From the NCBI GenBank assembly GCA_033812795.1, contig JAPXSY010000008.1:16348-80347 (forward strand): 64,000 bases of DNA, written 5' to 3'. This document shows positions 37,256-46,310 of this stretch, one piece after another (the stretch's first letter is position 1; the number at the start of each line of letters is the position of its first letter). The position numbers and the translations under genes are program-made. Under the pieces are notes generated by a model. The model had not been told where the DNA came from and did no database searches. It worked only from the letters and a program-made list of their open reading frames with translations. Source of the stretch: JAPXSY01 sp033812795. Lineage in GTDB: Bacteria > Verrucomicrobiota > Kiritimatiellia > RFP12 > UBA1067.

Positions 37256-40200
37256 ATGAATGTCGAAAAGGTCGTGGCGACCGTGGCGATTGCCGCGGGT
37301 GTGTGCTTTGCGGCGAATGCCGCAGAATGGAAGACGCTTCGGGACCTGCCGGTTTCGGCGGTAGGGAATGCGGCGTATCTGACGTCGATGACGGAGCGGC
37401 CGTGGTGGAACAAGGCGTGGACGCGGCGGACACCGATTCTGGTGTCGTCCGCGGCAAAAGCGTCGTGCGGCAAGATCGTGGTGGACGCTGTCGTCGACTT
37501 CGGGGAACAGGTGAACCCCGCCGAGGTGCGTTTGGTCACGCCCTGGGAAACCGAGGTTCCGTGTTGGGTCGAGGCGAAGGAAGGGACGAAACTCGAACTC
37601 TACTTCGAGACCGACCTGCGCATCGAGGAGAACCGCCCCTTCCTCGTCTACTGGGGCAATCCCGCGGCAAAGGCGCCGGACTTGTGGCCGACGATGACGA
37701 TGCGGGTGAATGACGAAGAGGTGCGCATCGCGAACGGCGTCCTTGACGTCACCTTCGATAACCTTCACCGCACCAGCGGTCTTCTGAAGAAAATCCGCGT
37801 TCTGGCGTCCCAGACGCCGAATGAACTCCTCGACCGCGCCTCCGGTTTTGCTTGGGACGGTTTTTCGCTCCGTTCCGGCGCCGCCGAACCGTGGTCGAAG
37901 GCCAAGGTCGTTGCGGACAATCCCTTCAAGAAGCAGATCCGCTTCGACAGCAAGAAGGTTACGCTGGACTTCACGCTTTACGCCAATCAACCGCGTGTGG
38001 ACTACGCCTACACGCTCAAGCCAGGCAATGAACAGGCGAACATCAGCATCTCATGGGCCTGTGGCGACGGGACGGGGGAGGACGATCTTTTCTATCCCGG
38101 CCTCGCGGGCAAGGTGCTGTCGCTCCGCGCTTCGCTCGACCATGCGACGGACTGCATTCCCAACCCCCACTACGAGGGGCTGGGGAAGTATCTGGCGGAG
38201 GGCTGGTACGCGATCCGTGACCGCAAGCAGCATGAGGTCGTTGGCATGATCTTCGACCGCCCCACTCTCGCATCCTTCGATTACAGCGGCGCGGGACAGT
38301 ACGCGGGCGAGCGCTCGGTCATGACCTTCCGCCACCAAACCGAAAAGGACAGGCCCGTCGGCGGTTCGGGTGCGCTCGTCGCGCTGATGGGCGGGGTGGA
38401 CGATGTGCGGAATGAGTACCTGCGCTACTGTAAAGCGCCGATCATCTCCGTCGGCAAAACCGAGGCATACCGCGAAATCGCGGTGCGGCGTCCGCGGATT
38501 GACCGCGACTTCTGTGCGGACTATAACATCGGCAAGGGCGCAGGCGCGGGATGGGAGTCCGGCGAGCCGCTCGAAGGTGGCGAGTGGTGTTCGAACATCG
38601 TCGACCGCGTCCGTTCGCTCGGCGGCAACATCGTGCGCATCGGCGGCTACGGGTGGCAGGATCTGGCGATCACGAAGGAACTTTACGACCGGATCGCGAA
38701 GGTGTGGGCCCTCCCGACCTCGCGCTCCAGGAATCGGAAGATGCCCGAGTGGCAGGAGGGTCAGTACACCGGTGAGAAGTTCCGCCAACATTGCGCGGCC
38801 GCGCATGCGAAGGGCGTGGCGGTCAGCCTGTGGTCCGGCTTCGTCCCCGGCGTCGGCTTCGACAATGACATGCTCTGGGACAAGGATGCGCAGGAGCTCG
38901 ATACCGAGCTTCAGTGCCTTTACGCCGACCTCGGGGCGGACATCATATACAACGCCATGGCGTGCCGCGAGGGCGCGCATATTCCAACGGACGTCATAAA
39001 GGGACGCGGTACCTCGTGGTGGCTCTGGGACGATCCGCGCGACTTCTTTAAGACCGAGGATATCCGCACCGAGGCTATCAAAAAGTTCTACCGCGATTGC
39101 AAGCGGCGTCATCCGGACACGCCGGTCGTCGTCATGAACTCCGAATGCTCGATCATCGAGCGCGAGACCATGATGACGGATCAGGTCGGCGCGTTCGACT
39201 CCGTCTATTGTGAGATGCTCCCGCTCTGTGACAATCCGCGCACTCTGCCGCATACGAAGATGGCGGTGAAACGCCTGCGGGCGCTTTACGACAACGAGGC
39301 GGGACGGACCGTCCACGCTCATTTCTACTACTACGGACACGATTGCGTGCAACGCATCCTGCAGGTCGAGCTTCCCTACGTCTGGGGCATCAACGGCTTC
39401 ACCTTCGAGAACCTCACCTACGAGAACTTCGGTAAGGAGCAGCCGAATATCACGGCGGACGCCTACCGCTTCCTAGAATACACCAAGCTCGGCGACAAGG
39501 TCGCAAGGATGGCGCCCGTGAAGGATCTCGCCGTCTTCCGCGACAACCGCGCTTACGTTGACGACGTCATCAACCACCGCCGCGGCAAGCCGTATGCCTA
39601 CAGTACGCAGCAGGACGGACGCGCCAACGCCATCGCGGAGATCCGCAACTGCGTCTATGACATCGTGATCGATCCGTTTTTCACCGCCAAGGCGCTCGCG
39701 AAATACCGCGCCGTCTACGTGCCCGAAGACCTTTCCTTTGGCGAAGACCGCGCGAAGGAGCTGATCGGGTACGTGCAGGCCGGCGGCGGTGCCATTGTCG
39801 AGGGCCGGACCGTCGAGGGTAACGGTCTGTCGAAGCTCGGGCTTACGGACGGGAAGGTGACGGATCTCGGCAAGGGCAAAATCGTCTGGCTCAAAGACGT
39901 TCTCACCGACCGCCTTGCGCGTCGCGACGCGAAGGCGTTCGCGCAGGCAAAGGAGCTGATGGCGTCTGTCGGCTGCCTCGCGCCGTTCACGCTTCCGTCC
40001 AAGACGCTCGATGCCAACCTTCAGATTTCCGAAGAAGGCATGTTCCTCGGCGTCTTCAACGATGGCAAGGAGGAAGACAAGGGGAGGGCGACCCTAAACC
40101 TCTCACACCTTCCAAACTTCTCGCACCTCTCAAACCCGCTTTACGTTCTCGACGTGAAGCGCGGCGTGCGTTTCCGCTATACGAATGGCTTCGAGGTTGT

Positions 40201-41098
40201 GGTGGGACCGGAGCAGTGCGGCTACTACCTCATCGGCGATGAGAAGTTCACAGCGCTGCCGGAGACGTCCGGCGGAGCATGGTTTGGCGCTTCCGCCTCA
40301 CATGTCGGCGAACCTGGGAGGGGCTGCAAGATGCCGGTGCTCGACCGTTCCGAAGCGTTCCCGCGCGTCCATGCGCTGGAGTATGTGCGCGGTTCGGAGA
40401 AGAAGCCGACGATGATCCGCAGATCGATGCTGGCGGCGTTCGACATCAAGCAGGTCACACCCGATGCCTACGATCCCTCGCTGTTCGCCGCAGCCATCCG
40501 CAAGGCGACGTACCTGCACCTCTGCGCCAATGCCAAAGGCGCGGACCGGGCGTTCGCAGACTGCCCGGAGGAACTGAAGGCGATGCTCAAGCGCGGCGGA
40601 GCGATCCTTTTCGATCGTACGCGTCCAGGACCGAACGCGCAGAAGTTCCTGAAAGAGATCGGCGTTTTCGACCCCTATCCGTCCGCCAAGACCAAGATCG
40701 GCGACGGGAAATCCGTATGGGACGAGACCTTTCCGTCCAACCACCTCCTCTCGGCCTTCAACCGTGTTAAGGAGGGTTATTTCGGCAACGATTTCATCCG
40801 TCGGCTCGGCAGGGACGGCGGCCGTTACAATCTGGCGTTCGGCCAGTGGGATGCGGAGACACAACTCACGCCATTCCGCGCCGCGCTCAACAAGGATTAC
40901 ACGCACCTTATCATTCAGGAGCACGTGCTCGGCGCAGGCAAGGTTGCCTTCAACGAGAACGCGCGCTCGTTCAACGACTGGTACGAGTCGAAGATGTATG
41001 GCGACGCGCTCCTGTCGTGGCTCATCGGGATGCCGGTCAAGGACTATAAGGACAAGGCCGAACGCTACAATGGCGGACCCGGGAAAGCGGTGGAGTGA
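37256..41098 (+). CDS. WWN-family giant secreted glycosidase-like protein
   Basis: 1,280 residues, with signal peptide MNVEKVVATVAIAAGVCFAANA; the ribosome site is weak. It follows the copy at 3138-6968 along its whole length: ERPWWNKAWTRRTPILVSS and RLVTPWETEVPC in the N-terminal domain, SNIVDRVRSLGGNIVRIGGY at the front of the TIM-barrel-like region, NSECSIIE near 627 and VYCEML near 652 (conserved acids), YRAVYVPEDLSFGEDRAKEL near 811 in the first amidotransferase-like domain and LKRGGAILFDR near 1110 in the second. A short tandem stretch (LSHLPNFSHLSNP, near 40100-40135) is absent from the paralogue and looks like a simple-sequence insertion. The next gene starts within the stop region, so the WWN and M23/PKD proteins are probably translated together. 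Function unknown; glycosidase-like by fold. Confidence 0.85.
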   Translation: MNVEKVVATVAIAAGVCFAANAAEWKTLRDLPVSAVGNAAYLTSMTERPWWNKAWTRRTPILVSSAAKASCGKIVVDAVVDFGEQVNPAEVRLVTPWETEVPCWVEAKEGTKLELYFETDLRIEENRPFLVYWGNPAAKAPDLWPTMTMRVNDEEVRIANGVLDVTFDNLHRTSGLLKKIRVLASQTPNELLDRASGFAWDGFSLRSGAAEPWSKAKVVADNPFKKQIRFDSKKVTLDFTLYANQPRVDYAYTLKPGNEQANISISWACGDGTGEDDLFYPGLAGKVLSLRASLDHATDCIPNPHYEGLGKYLAEGWYAIRDRKQHEVVGMIFDRPTLASFDYSGAGQYAGERSVMTFRHQTEKDRPVGGSGALVALMGGVDDVRNEYLRYCKAPIISVGKTEAYREIAVRRPRIDRDFCADYNIGKGAGAGWESGEPLEGGEWCSNIVDRVRSLGGNIVRIGGYGWQDLAITKELYDRIAKVWALPTSRSRNRKMPEWQEGQYTGEKFRQHCAAAHAKGVAVSLWSGFVPGVGFDNDMLWDKDAQELDTELQCLYADLGADIIYNAMACREGAHIPTDVIKGRGTSWWLWDDPRDFFKTEDIRTEAIKKFYRDCKRRHPDTPVVVMNSECSIIERETMMTDQVGAFDSVYCEMLPLCDNPRTLPHTKMAVKRLRALYDNEAGRTVHAHFYYYGHDCVQRILQVELPYVWGINGFTFENLTYENFGKEQPNITADAYRFLEYTKLGDKVARMAPVKDLAVFRDNRAYVDDVINHRRGKPYAYSTQQDGRANAIAEIRNCVYDIVIDPFFTAKALAKYRAVYVPEDLSFGEDRAKELIGYVQAGGGAIVEGRTVEGNGLSKLGLTDGKVTDLGKGKIVWLKDVLTDRLARRDAKAFAQAKELMASVGCLAPFTLPSKTLDANLQISEEGMFLGVFNDGKEEDKGRATLNLSHLPNFSHLSNPLYVLDVKRGVRFRYTNGFEVVVGPEQCGYYLIGDEKFTALPETSGGAWFGASASHVGEPGRGCKMPVLDRSEAFPRVHALEYVRGSEKKPTMIRRSMLAAFDIKQVTPDAYDPSLFAAAIRKATYLHLCANAKGADRAFADCPEELKAMLKRGGAILFDRTRPGPNAQKFLKEIGVFDPYPSAKTKIGDGKSVWDETFPSNHLLSAFNRVKEGYFGNDFIRRLGRDGGRYNLAFGQWDAETQLTPFRAALNKDYTHLIIQEHVLGAGKVAFNENARSFNDWYESKMYGDALLSWLIGMPVKDYKDKAERYNGGPGKAVE

Positions 41099-41100
41099 AA

Positions 41101-44100
41101 ATGATGAACAAAATCATGGCGGCCCTTGCGGTCGCCTTTGGGGTTTTCTCCGCCCTCGCGGCGGAGACGGTCGAACTCAAGGCGAAGCCGACGGTGACGC
41201 CGGTTGAACTCAACTTCGGTGACACCGTGAAGTTCACGCTCTTGAACGGAGAGACGCGGACGATCCGGCTTGTCGACACCTCCGCGCAGATCATCGAGAT
41301 CCCGACTGTGGAAGGGCTCGTTTTCATGTTCGACGTGACGCTCGAGGTCGATGGCCACCGCGTCAAGATCGACCGCTATACTGCGACGCAACAGGCGTTC
41401 TACGAGCCGATTGTCATCAACGGCATGCGTATCTGGGCGGATATGGCGCTCAGTGTCTACGATGTGATCCCGATGCGTTATCCCGGCACCGGCAACCAGC
41501 GGCAGCGTCCGTGGAAGGATATGCGCCTTGCCCTGCAGGATGCGACAATCGAGGATTGTCCGGTCAAACTCTCGAAGTGGTTCGACTACCGGCACCCCTC
41601 GATCTTCATCGGCGACTGCTATCACGGCGGCGATTGCTGGATGGGATCCTTCGGTGCTGGCGTTGCGCATGGCGGCCTCGACGTGAACCAGCGCGAGGGC
41701 GACCCGCTCTGGGCACCGATGGACTTCGACGATCAGGGCTACTTCCAGTCGCTCGCCACAGGCAGCAACAACAACCGTTGGCGCGGCTGGCGCACCTGGC
41801 CGGACGGTTCGATCTGGGCGTTCCAGTGTCACCATGTCATCACGCAATACGTCGCGCAGGGTATGAGCGTCAAGCAGGGGACGCATCTTTTCGACGGTGC
41901 CGGCGTCTGGGTCGGCTGGTATAACCACAACCACTACGAGTTCAAGGTCGCCAACGGCAAGATGCCGGATTGGAATGCGGGCGGAAGGAATAGCGCGGAT
42001 GGACGCGGCGGCCGTGCGCTCGAACACGGGCAGCCCGAGGTCTACCATCTTGATCCGTGGATCTACTTCCGCCAGATCTTCCGTAACGAACGCGAAAAGA
42101 CGGGCTACGTCTATCCTGAGATGGCGCCGCCCGGTCCAGCGAAGACGGCCGAGGCGGTCGTTTTCGAACTGACGAAGGGCGGATCGGATGATGTCTATTG
42201 GGACTTTGGCGACGGCGCGTTCGGACGCGGCGCGAAAGTGACGCACCGATATGCGAAGCCCGGCCTCTATGCGGCACGCGCAGTCATCGTGCGTGAAGAC
42301 GGCTCACTCGATGAGGTGATCCGCCATCTGACTGTGAACGGTGCGGCAAGTCTGCTGCCGTCGCTGATCGTCCAGTCGGACGACCATCGCTTCCGCCCCT
42401 GGCCGACGGGAACGCAATACGCTTTCGGTTACGATCTCGTCAACTACCGCCCGGGCGGTTTCGAAATCAAGGCACCGATCGGACAACGCAATCTTCCGAC
42501 GGAATCGCGCACGTTCCGCTTCGCGAACGCTGGCGGCGGCGTGTTGCCCCCTATCGCCGCGGCACTTTCCGAGCCGTGTGACTGGATCGTCCTCCAGCCG
42601 ACTGCGGACGGCGTCACGTTCACGGTCGATCCGATGAAGGCGAAGGACGGCGTCAACGAGGCGGCGATCGTGCTCAAGGGTGAAGGACTCCTGAACGGTG
42701 AGGTCACCGTGCCGGTACGGCTCGCTAAAGTGAAGTGCGGTTACTACACCGGAAGTTTCCGTCTCGATAGCAATGCGCATACGTGCTTTTACGCTACGCC
42801 CGGTTTTTGGTGTTCGCACCGATTGAGCGGAAGCAAGCGGTATTACAAGATGTCCGGCAACCGTCCCGAATCGGACGCCATCGCGCGTTTCATCCCCGAA
42901 CCGATGGCAGCGGGCACCTATCGTGTACGCGTGGACGGTGATGCGCCCTGGGCGGCCGGCAGCAAATGTTGGGTGGATGTCAAGGATGCGGCCGGCCTTC
43001 ATCGCGTCCGCTTCGAGCCCGCGAAGTCCTGGACGGTCGGCACTTTCCGGTTTGCGGCGGGCGGCGGCAATTACGTCGAGTTCCGCACGCAAGACAGCGT
43101 CGGCAGCGTCGCCGTGAACCATCTCGCGTTTGATCGCCTGCCCGACACCCCGCCGGTCGCCAAGGCGCCGTACGTTCCTGAAACGATCGAGCTGAAGGCG
43201 AAACCGACGGTGACGCCCGTTGAAATGAACTGCGGCGATGTAGTGAAATTCACGCTCCTCAATGGTGCGACACGCACACTCACGCTCATTGGCACCTCGG
43301 CGCGCATGGCCGCATGTACGACCACGGAGACGATCCTGGGCTTCGATGCGACGCTGGAGATCGACGGACACCGCGTGACATTCCAACGCAACACATGCGA
43401 GCCCGAGGCGTTCTATGAGCCGTTCGTCGTGAACGGACTGCGTATCTGGCCCGATATGGCGCTTAAGATTTTCGACGTCATGCCGATGCGGCAGGCATGC
43501 GAAGGCAACGGCCGGCGGCGTCCGTGGAAGGATCTGCGCCTTGCCCTGCAGGATGCGACGATCGAAGACTGTCCGGTCAAACTCTCGAAGTGGCTCGAGT
43601 ATCCGCGTCTGGCGCCGAGTGTCAACGATGGGCGTGTCGGCGGCATGTGCTGGATGGGTTCCTTCGAGGGGCATCACATCCATGGCGGTCTCGACATCCG
43701 TCAGCAGCCGGACAAGACGGCGCTTTCGGCACCGCTTGATCTGGACGATCAGGCACCGTTGCCGGAAAGGACGAAACATTCGCGCGAGGGCCGCTGGCGT
43801 GGCATCCGGAAATGGGACGATGGATCGGTCTGGGCGTTCGAGTGCCATCACATCGTGACGCAGTCCGTCCCCGCGCATGTGAGCGTCAAGCAGGGAACGA
43901 CGTTCCTGACAGGCGGCAAGCCGCATCCCGGCCACCATATGCACACGCATTTCGAGTTCCGTGTCGCCAACAACGGAATGCCCGACTGGGACGCGAGCAC
44001 CTATGCGCGTGACGGCGGAGCGGGGACGCGCGCGCTCGAACACGGCCAGCCCGCTGTGTATCACCTTGATCCGTGGATTTATTTCCGCCAGATCTTCCGC

Positions 44101-45156
44101 AACGAACGCGAGCGGACGGGCTATGAATATCCCGAGTTGGCCCCGATCGGTCCCGCGAAGACCGGCGAGGCGGTGGCGTTTGAAGTGTTGAGGGGATGTG
44201 GCACCGCGACGAATCGCGCGGAGGTCTGCTGGGATTTCGGTGACGGAGCCTTCGGCCGCGGAGAAAAGGTGACGCACCGCTATGCGAAACCGGGGATTTA
44301 CGCGGCGCGGGCGGTGTTTGCACGTCCTGACGGCACGTTCGACGAGGTCGTCCGCCACCTGACGGTGGACGGGACAAGGATTGCGGTTCCCGATCTCGTT
44401 GTGAAGTCCGACGAACCCGCTTTCTTCCCGCATCCGGCGGGAGTTCCACAGGCGTTTGCATACGGACGCGTCAATCTGCGCCCTGGTCAGTTCGCTTTCA
44501 TAACGGACGAGAAGCGGCCCAGTGCCGAGACGCGCACATTGCGTTTTGCGAACGCGGGCGGTGGCGTGCTGCCGAAGGTGACGGCGACGTTGAAAACGCC
44601 GTGCGACTGGCTGACGTTGGCGTCGGTGGCGGAGGGTGTCGTCCTGACGGCGGACGGCACGAAAGCGCCCGCAGGGGTTTCGGAGGCGGTGATCGTCCTC
44701 GCCGGCGACAACCTGCTGAACGGAGCGGTTGAGGTTCCGGTGCGTTTCGATGTCGGGGCGCACACCTTAATCAAACGTGACCGCCTCAACCTCGATGCGT
44801 CCGGTGTCGGCTTCTATGCGACGCCGGGGGGATGGCTTGGTCTTGCGGGCGGTGCATTCACGTCCGGCGGACGCAATCGTCCGGGTGAAGTCGCGCGCTT
44901 CACACCGCAAATGCTGGAGGCGGGCGAGTACACGGTGTGCATACCGCTCAACACGCCCTGGCCAATGGGCCATCAATGCAACGTTCGCGTACGGGATGCC
45001 GGGGGTGTGCAGACGGTGCGGTTCGATCCGGCGAAGTCAATGACGCTCGGGGCCTTCCGTTTCGCCGCAGGCGGCGGCAACTACATCGAGTTCGAAAGTG
45101 CCGGGGCCACGGGTGAAGTCGTCGTGCGCAAGGTGCGTCTGATTCCCAATCGTTAA
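41101..45156 (+). CDS. Tandemly duplicated M23 metallopeptidase-like / PKD protein, secreted
   Basis: About 1,351 residues; ATG 41101 is five nt after GGAG, and the signal peptide is IMAALAVAFGVFSALA. The chain is two head-to-tail copies of about 670 residues (boundary near 43180; both begin ELKAKPTVTPVE). Each copy holds an M23-like zinc site: HGGLD (His-x3-Asp, near residues 190 and 861), a CHH-x-VTQ segment and His-x-His in NHNHYEF (276/278) and HTHFEF (948/950). Each is followed by a PKD domain (WDFGDGAFGRG, then HRYAKPG) and a C-terminal beta-sandwich with RFAAGGGNY. M23 enzymes cut peptidoglycan cross-bridges; PKD domains bind glycans or proteins. All metal ligands are kept in both copies, so both may be active. 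A peptidase in a polysaccharide locus is odd; attack on a glycoprotein, or a remodelled specificity, is possible. Confidence 0.75.
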   Translation: MMNKIMAALAVAFGVFSALAAETVELKAKPTVTPVELNFGDTVKFTLLNGETRTIRLVDTSAQIIEIPTVEGLVFMFDVTLEVDGHRVKIDRYTATQQAFYEPIVINGMRIWADMALSVYDVIPMRYPGTGNQRQRPWKDMRLALQDATIEDCPVKLSKWFDYRHPSIFIGDCYHGGDCWMGSFGAGVAHGGLDVNQREGDPLWAPMDFDDQGYFQSLATGSNNNRWRGWRTWPDGSIWAFQCHHVITQYVAQGMSVKQGTHLFDGAGVWVGWYNHNHYEFKVANGKMPDWNAGGRNSADGRGGRALEHGQPEVYHLDPWIYFRQIFRNEREKTGYVYPEMAPPGPAKTAEAVVFELTKGGSDDVYWDFGDGAFGRGAKVTHRYAKPGLYAARAVIVREDGSLDEVIRHLTVNGAASLLPSLIVQSDDHRFRPWPTGTQYAFGYDLVNYRPGGFEIKAPIGQRNLPTESRTFRFANAGGGVLPPIAAALSEPCDWIVLQPTADGVTFTVDPMKAKDGVNEAAIVLKGEGLLNGEVTVPVRLAKVKCGYYTGSFRLDSNAHTCFYATPGFWCSHRLSGSKRYYKMSGNRPESDAIARFIPEPMAAGTYRVRVDGDAPWAAGSKCWVDVKDAAGLHRVRFEPAKSWTVGTFRFAAGGGNYVEFRTQDSVGSVAVNHLAFDRLPDTPPVAKAPYVPETIELKAKPTVTPVEMNCGDVVKFTLLNGATRTLTLIGTSARMAACTTTETILGFDATLEIDGHRVTFQRNTCEPEAFYEPFVVNGLRIWPDMALKIFDVMPMRQACEGNGRRRPWKDLRLALQDATIEDCPVKLSKWLEYPRLAPSVNDGRVGGMCWMGSFEGHHIHGGLDIRQQPDKTALSAPLDLDDQAPLPERTKHSREGRWRGIRKWDDGSVWAFECHHIVTQSVPAHVSVKQGTTFLTGGKPHPGHHMHTHFEFRVANNGMPDWDASTYARDGGAGTRALEHGQPAVYHLDPWIYFRQIFRNERERTGYEYPELAPIGPAKTGEAVAFEVLRGCGTATNRAEVCWDFGDGAFGRGEKVTHRYAKPGIYAARAVFARPDGTFDEVVRHLTVDGTRIAVPDLVVKSDEPAFFPHPAGVPQAFAYGRVNLRPGQFAFITDEKRPSAETRTLRFANAGGGVLPKVTATLKTPCDWLTLASVAEGVVLTADGTKAPAGVSEAVIVLAGDNLLNGAVEVPVRFDVGAHTLIKRDRLNLDASGVGFYATPGGWLGLAGGAFTSGGRNRPGEVARFTPQMLEAGEYTVCIPLNTPWPMGHQCNVRVRDAGGVQTVRFDPAKSMTLGAFRFAAGGGNYIEFESAGATGEVVVRKVRLIPNR

Positions 45157-45178
45157 AGGGGAGAACAGGACAAGGAAT

Positions 45179-46291
45179 ATGAAAAGCAGAATACTGATGG
45201 TGGCGATATTGGCTGCGGTCAGTAAGGGAATGGCGGCTAGGACATCGCGTGTCTTCGGCGATAACATGGTCCTTCAAAGCGGTCGTCCGATACCCGTGTG
45301 GGGCACGGGCGAGGTCGACGAGACCGTATCCGTCGCGTTCGGCGGCAACACCGCATCATGCCGGGTCGGTGCGGATGGCAAATGGCAGGTCGTCCTCAAG
45401 GCCGAGAGCCCTGCGGTGGCACCGCGCGAACTGACGATCACCGCGGCATCGGGTGCGCAGACGTTCAAAAATGTGCGCGTCGGCGATGTCTATATCATTA
45501 TGGGCGACCGACATGTTGGCTGGCCGTTCTGGTCGGTCGGCGCGGAGATCAAGACGGATCTCGATCGCTACGCCGACACAAACCTCTGCTACTTCATTTC
45601 GCCCATCCAGCGGCGCGCGTCGTATCCGCTCGATGACCTCGAACCGCCGACGCCGCATGCCGGCTTCTGGCGCAGTGTCGTCAACAAGGATCGGCTTAGC
45701 TCTTTCGCCTACTTCTATGCGCGCGAACGCGCCGTGAAGACGAAGATGCCCGTTGGCGTCATCGTTGTGACCGGCGGGGCGTACGATCGTTGTGATGCGC
45801 GTATGTTCATGCGCCCCGAGGCCTATGCGGCCAGTCAGAACGACAAGGGCAATCCGCAGGCATATGACGCGCTCAACCCGACATCCGAGAAGGGGCTCGC
45901 CGCGCTCAAGGAGGCGGCCGCCCGCATTCAAACGTGGGCCGATGACGCGCTCGCGCTTCCACAGGGTGAATATCCCGCTTCCAACATGCCTGAGTTGCCG
46001 AATCTGGAGAAGTATGGACAAGTCACTACGCATTACAACTACCAGATGTCGCCATTCGCCAAGACGCCGATCAAGGGCGCGGTGTTCTATGCGGGCTACG
46101 GATGGGGATACGACCCGAAAGAAGCGCCGCTCGCCGAAGAACTGAAAACCGACATGCGCCGTGTCTGGGGCGACGACATCGCGTTCACCATCGTTCCGGT
46201 ACCGGAGAAGACCGTGATGGAAGGGGATTGTCCCTCAGAATGCAACAAGCCGCTGGAAGTCGTCCGCAATCTGGACGCGTCGAACAAATGA
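45179..46291 (+). CDS. Degenerate sialate-O-acetylesterase-like protein lacking catalytic motifs
   Basis: 370 residues with a signal peptide (ILMVAILAAVSKGMAA). The N-terminal SASA sandwich is intact (FGDNMVLQSGRPIPVWGTGEVDE), but where the active relatives have SGQSNM this protein has MGDRHVG near residue 109, so the nucleophile serine is absent. The second block (normally GxxxIEPW) reads GGAYDRCDARMF, the WYQGxSN block reads FYAGYGWGYD, and the chain ends before the catalytic Asp-His. The frame is open with a clean start and stop, so this looks like a maintained pseudoenzyme rather than a random wreck: a carbohydrate-binding or scaffold role is one option. It lies 22 nt after the M23/PKD gene and 19 nt before an active SASA gene. 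Confidence 0.75.
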   Translation: MKSRILMVAILAAVSKGMAARTSRVFGDNMVLQSGRPIPVWGTGEVDETVSVAFGGNTASCRVGADGKWQVVLKAESPAVAPRELTITAASGAQTFKNVRVGDVYIIMGDRHVGWPFWSVGAEIKTDLDRYADTNLCYFISPIQRRASYPLDDLEPPTPHAGFWRSVVNKDRLSSFAYFYARERAVKTKMPVGVIVVTGGAYDRCDARMFMRPEAYAASQNDKGNPQAYDALNPTSEKGLAALKEAAARIQTWADDALALPQGEYPASNMPELPNLEKYGQVTTHYNYQMSPFAKTPIKGAVFYAGYGWGYDPKEAPLAEELKTDMRRVWGDDIAFTIVPVPEKTVMEGDCPSECNKPLEVVRNLDASNK

Positions 46292-46310
46292 CAGGAGATC
46301 GAGGAAGACG

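Noticed and set aside
35576..37990. Minus-strand open frame opposite the GH16-SGNH gene (about 800 codons)
   Set aside because: Shadow of two clearly coding genes; no ribosome site or domain.
42304..44763. Minus-strand open frame opposite the M23/PKD gene (about 820 codons)
   Set aside because: Arg-rich shadow; the coding strand has conserved duplicated domains.
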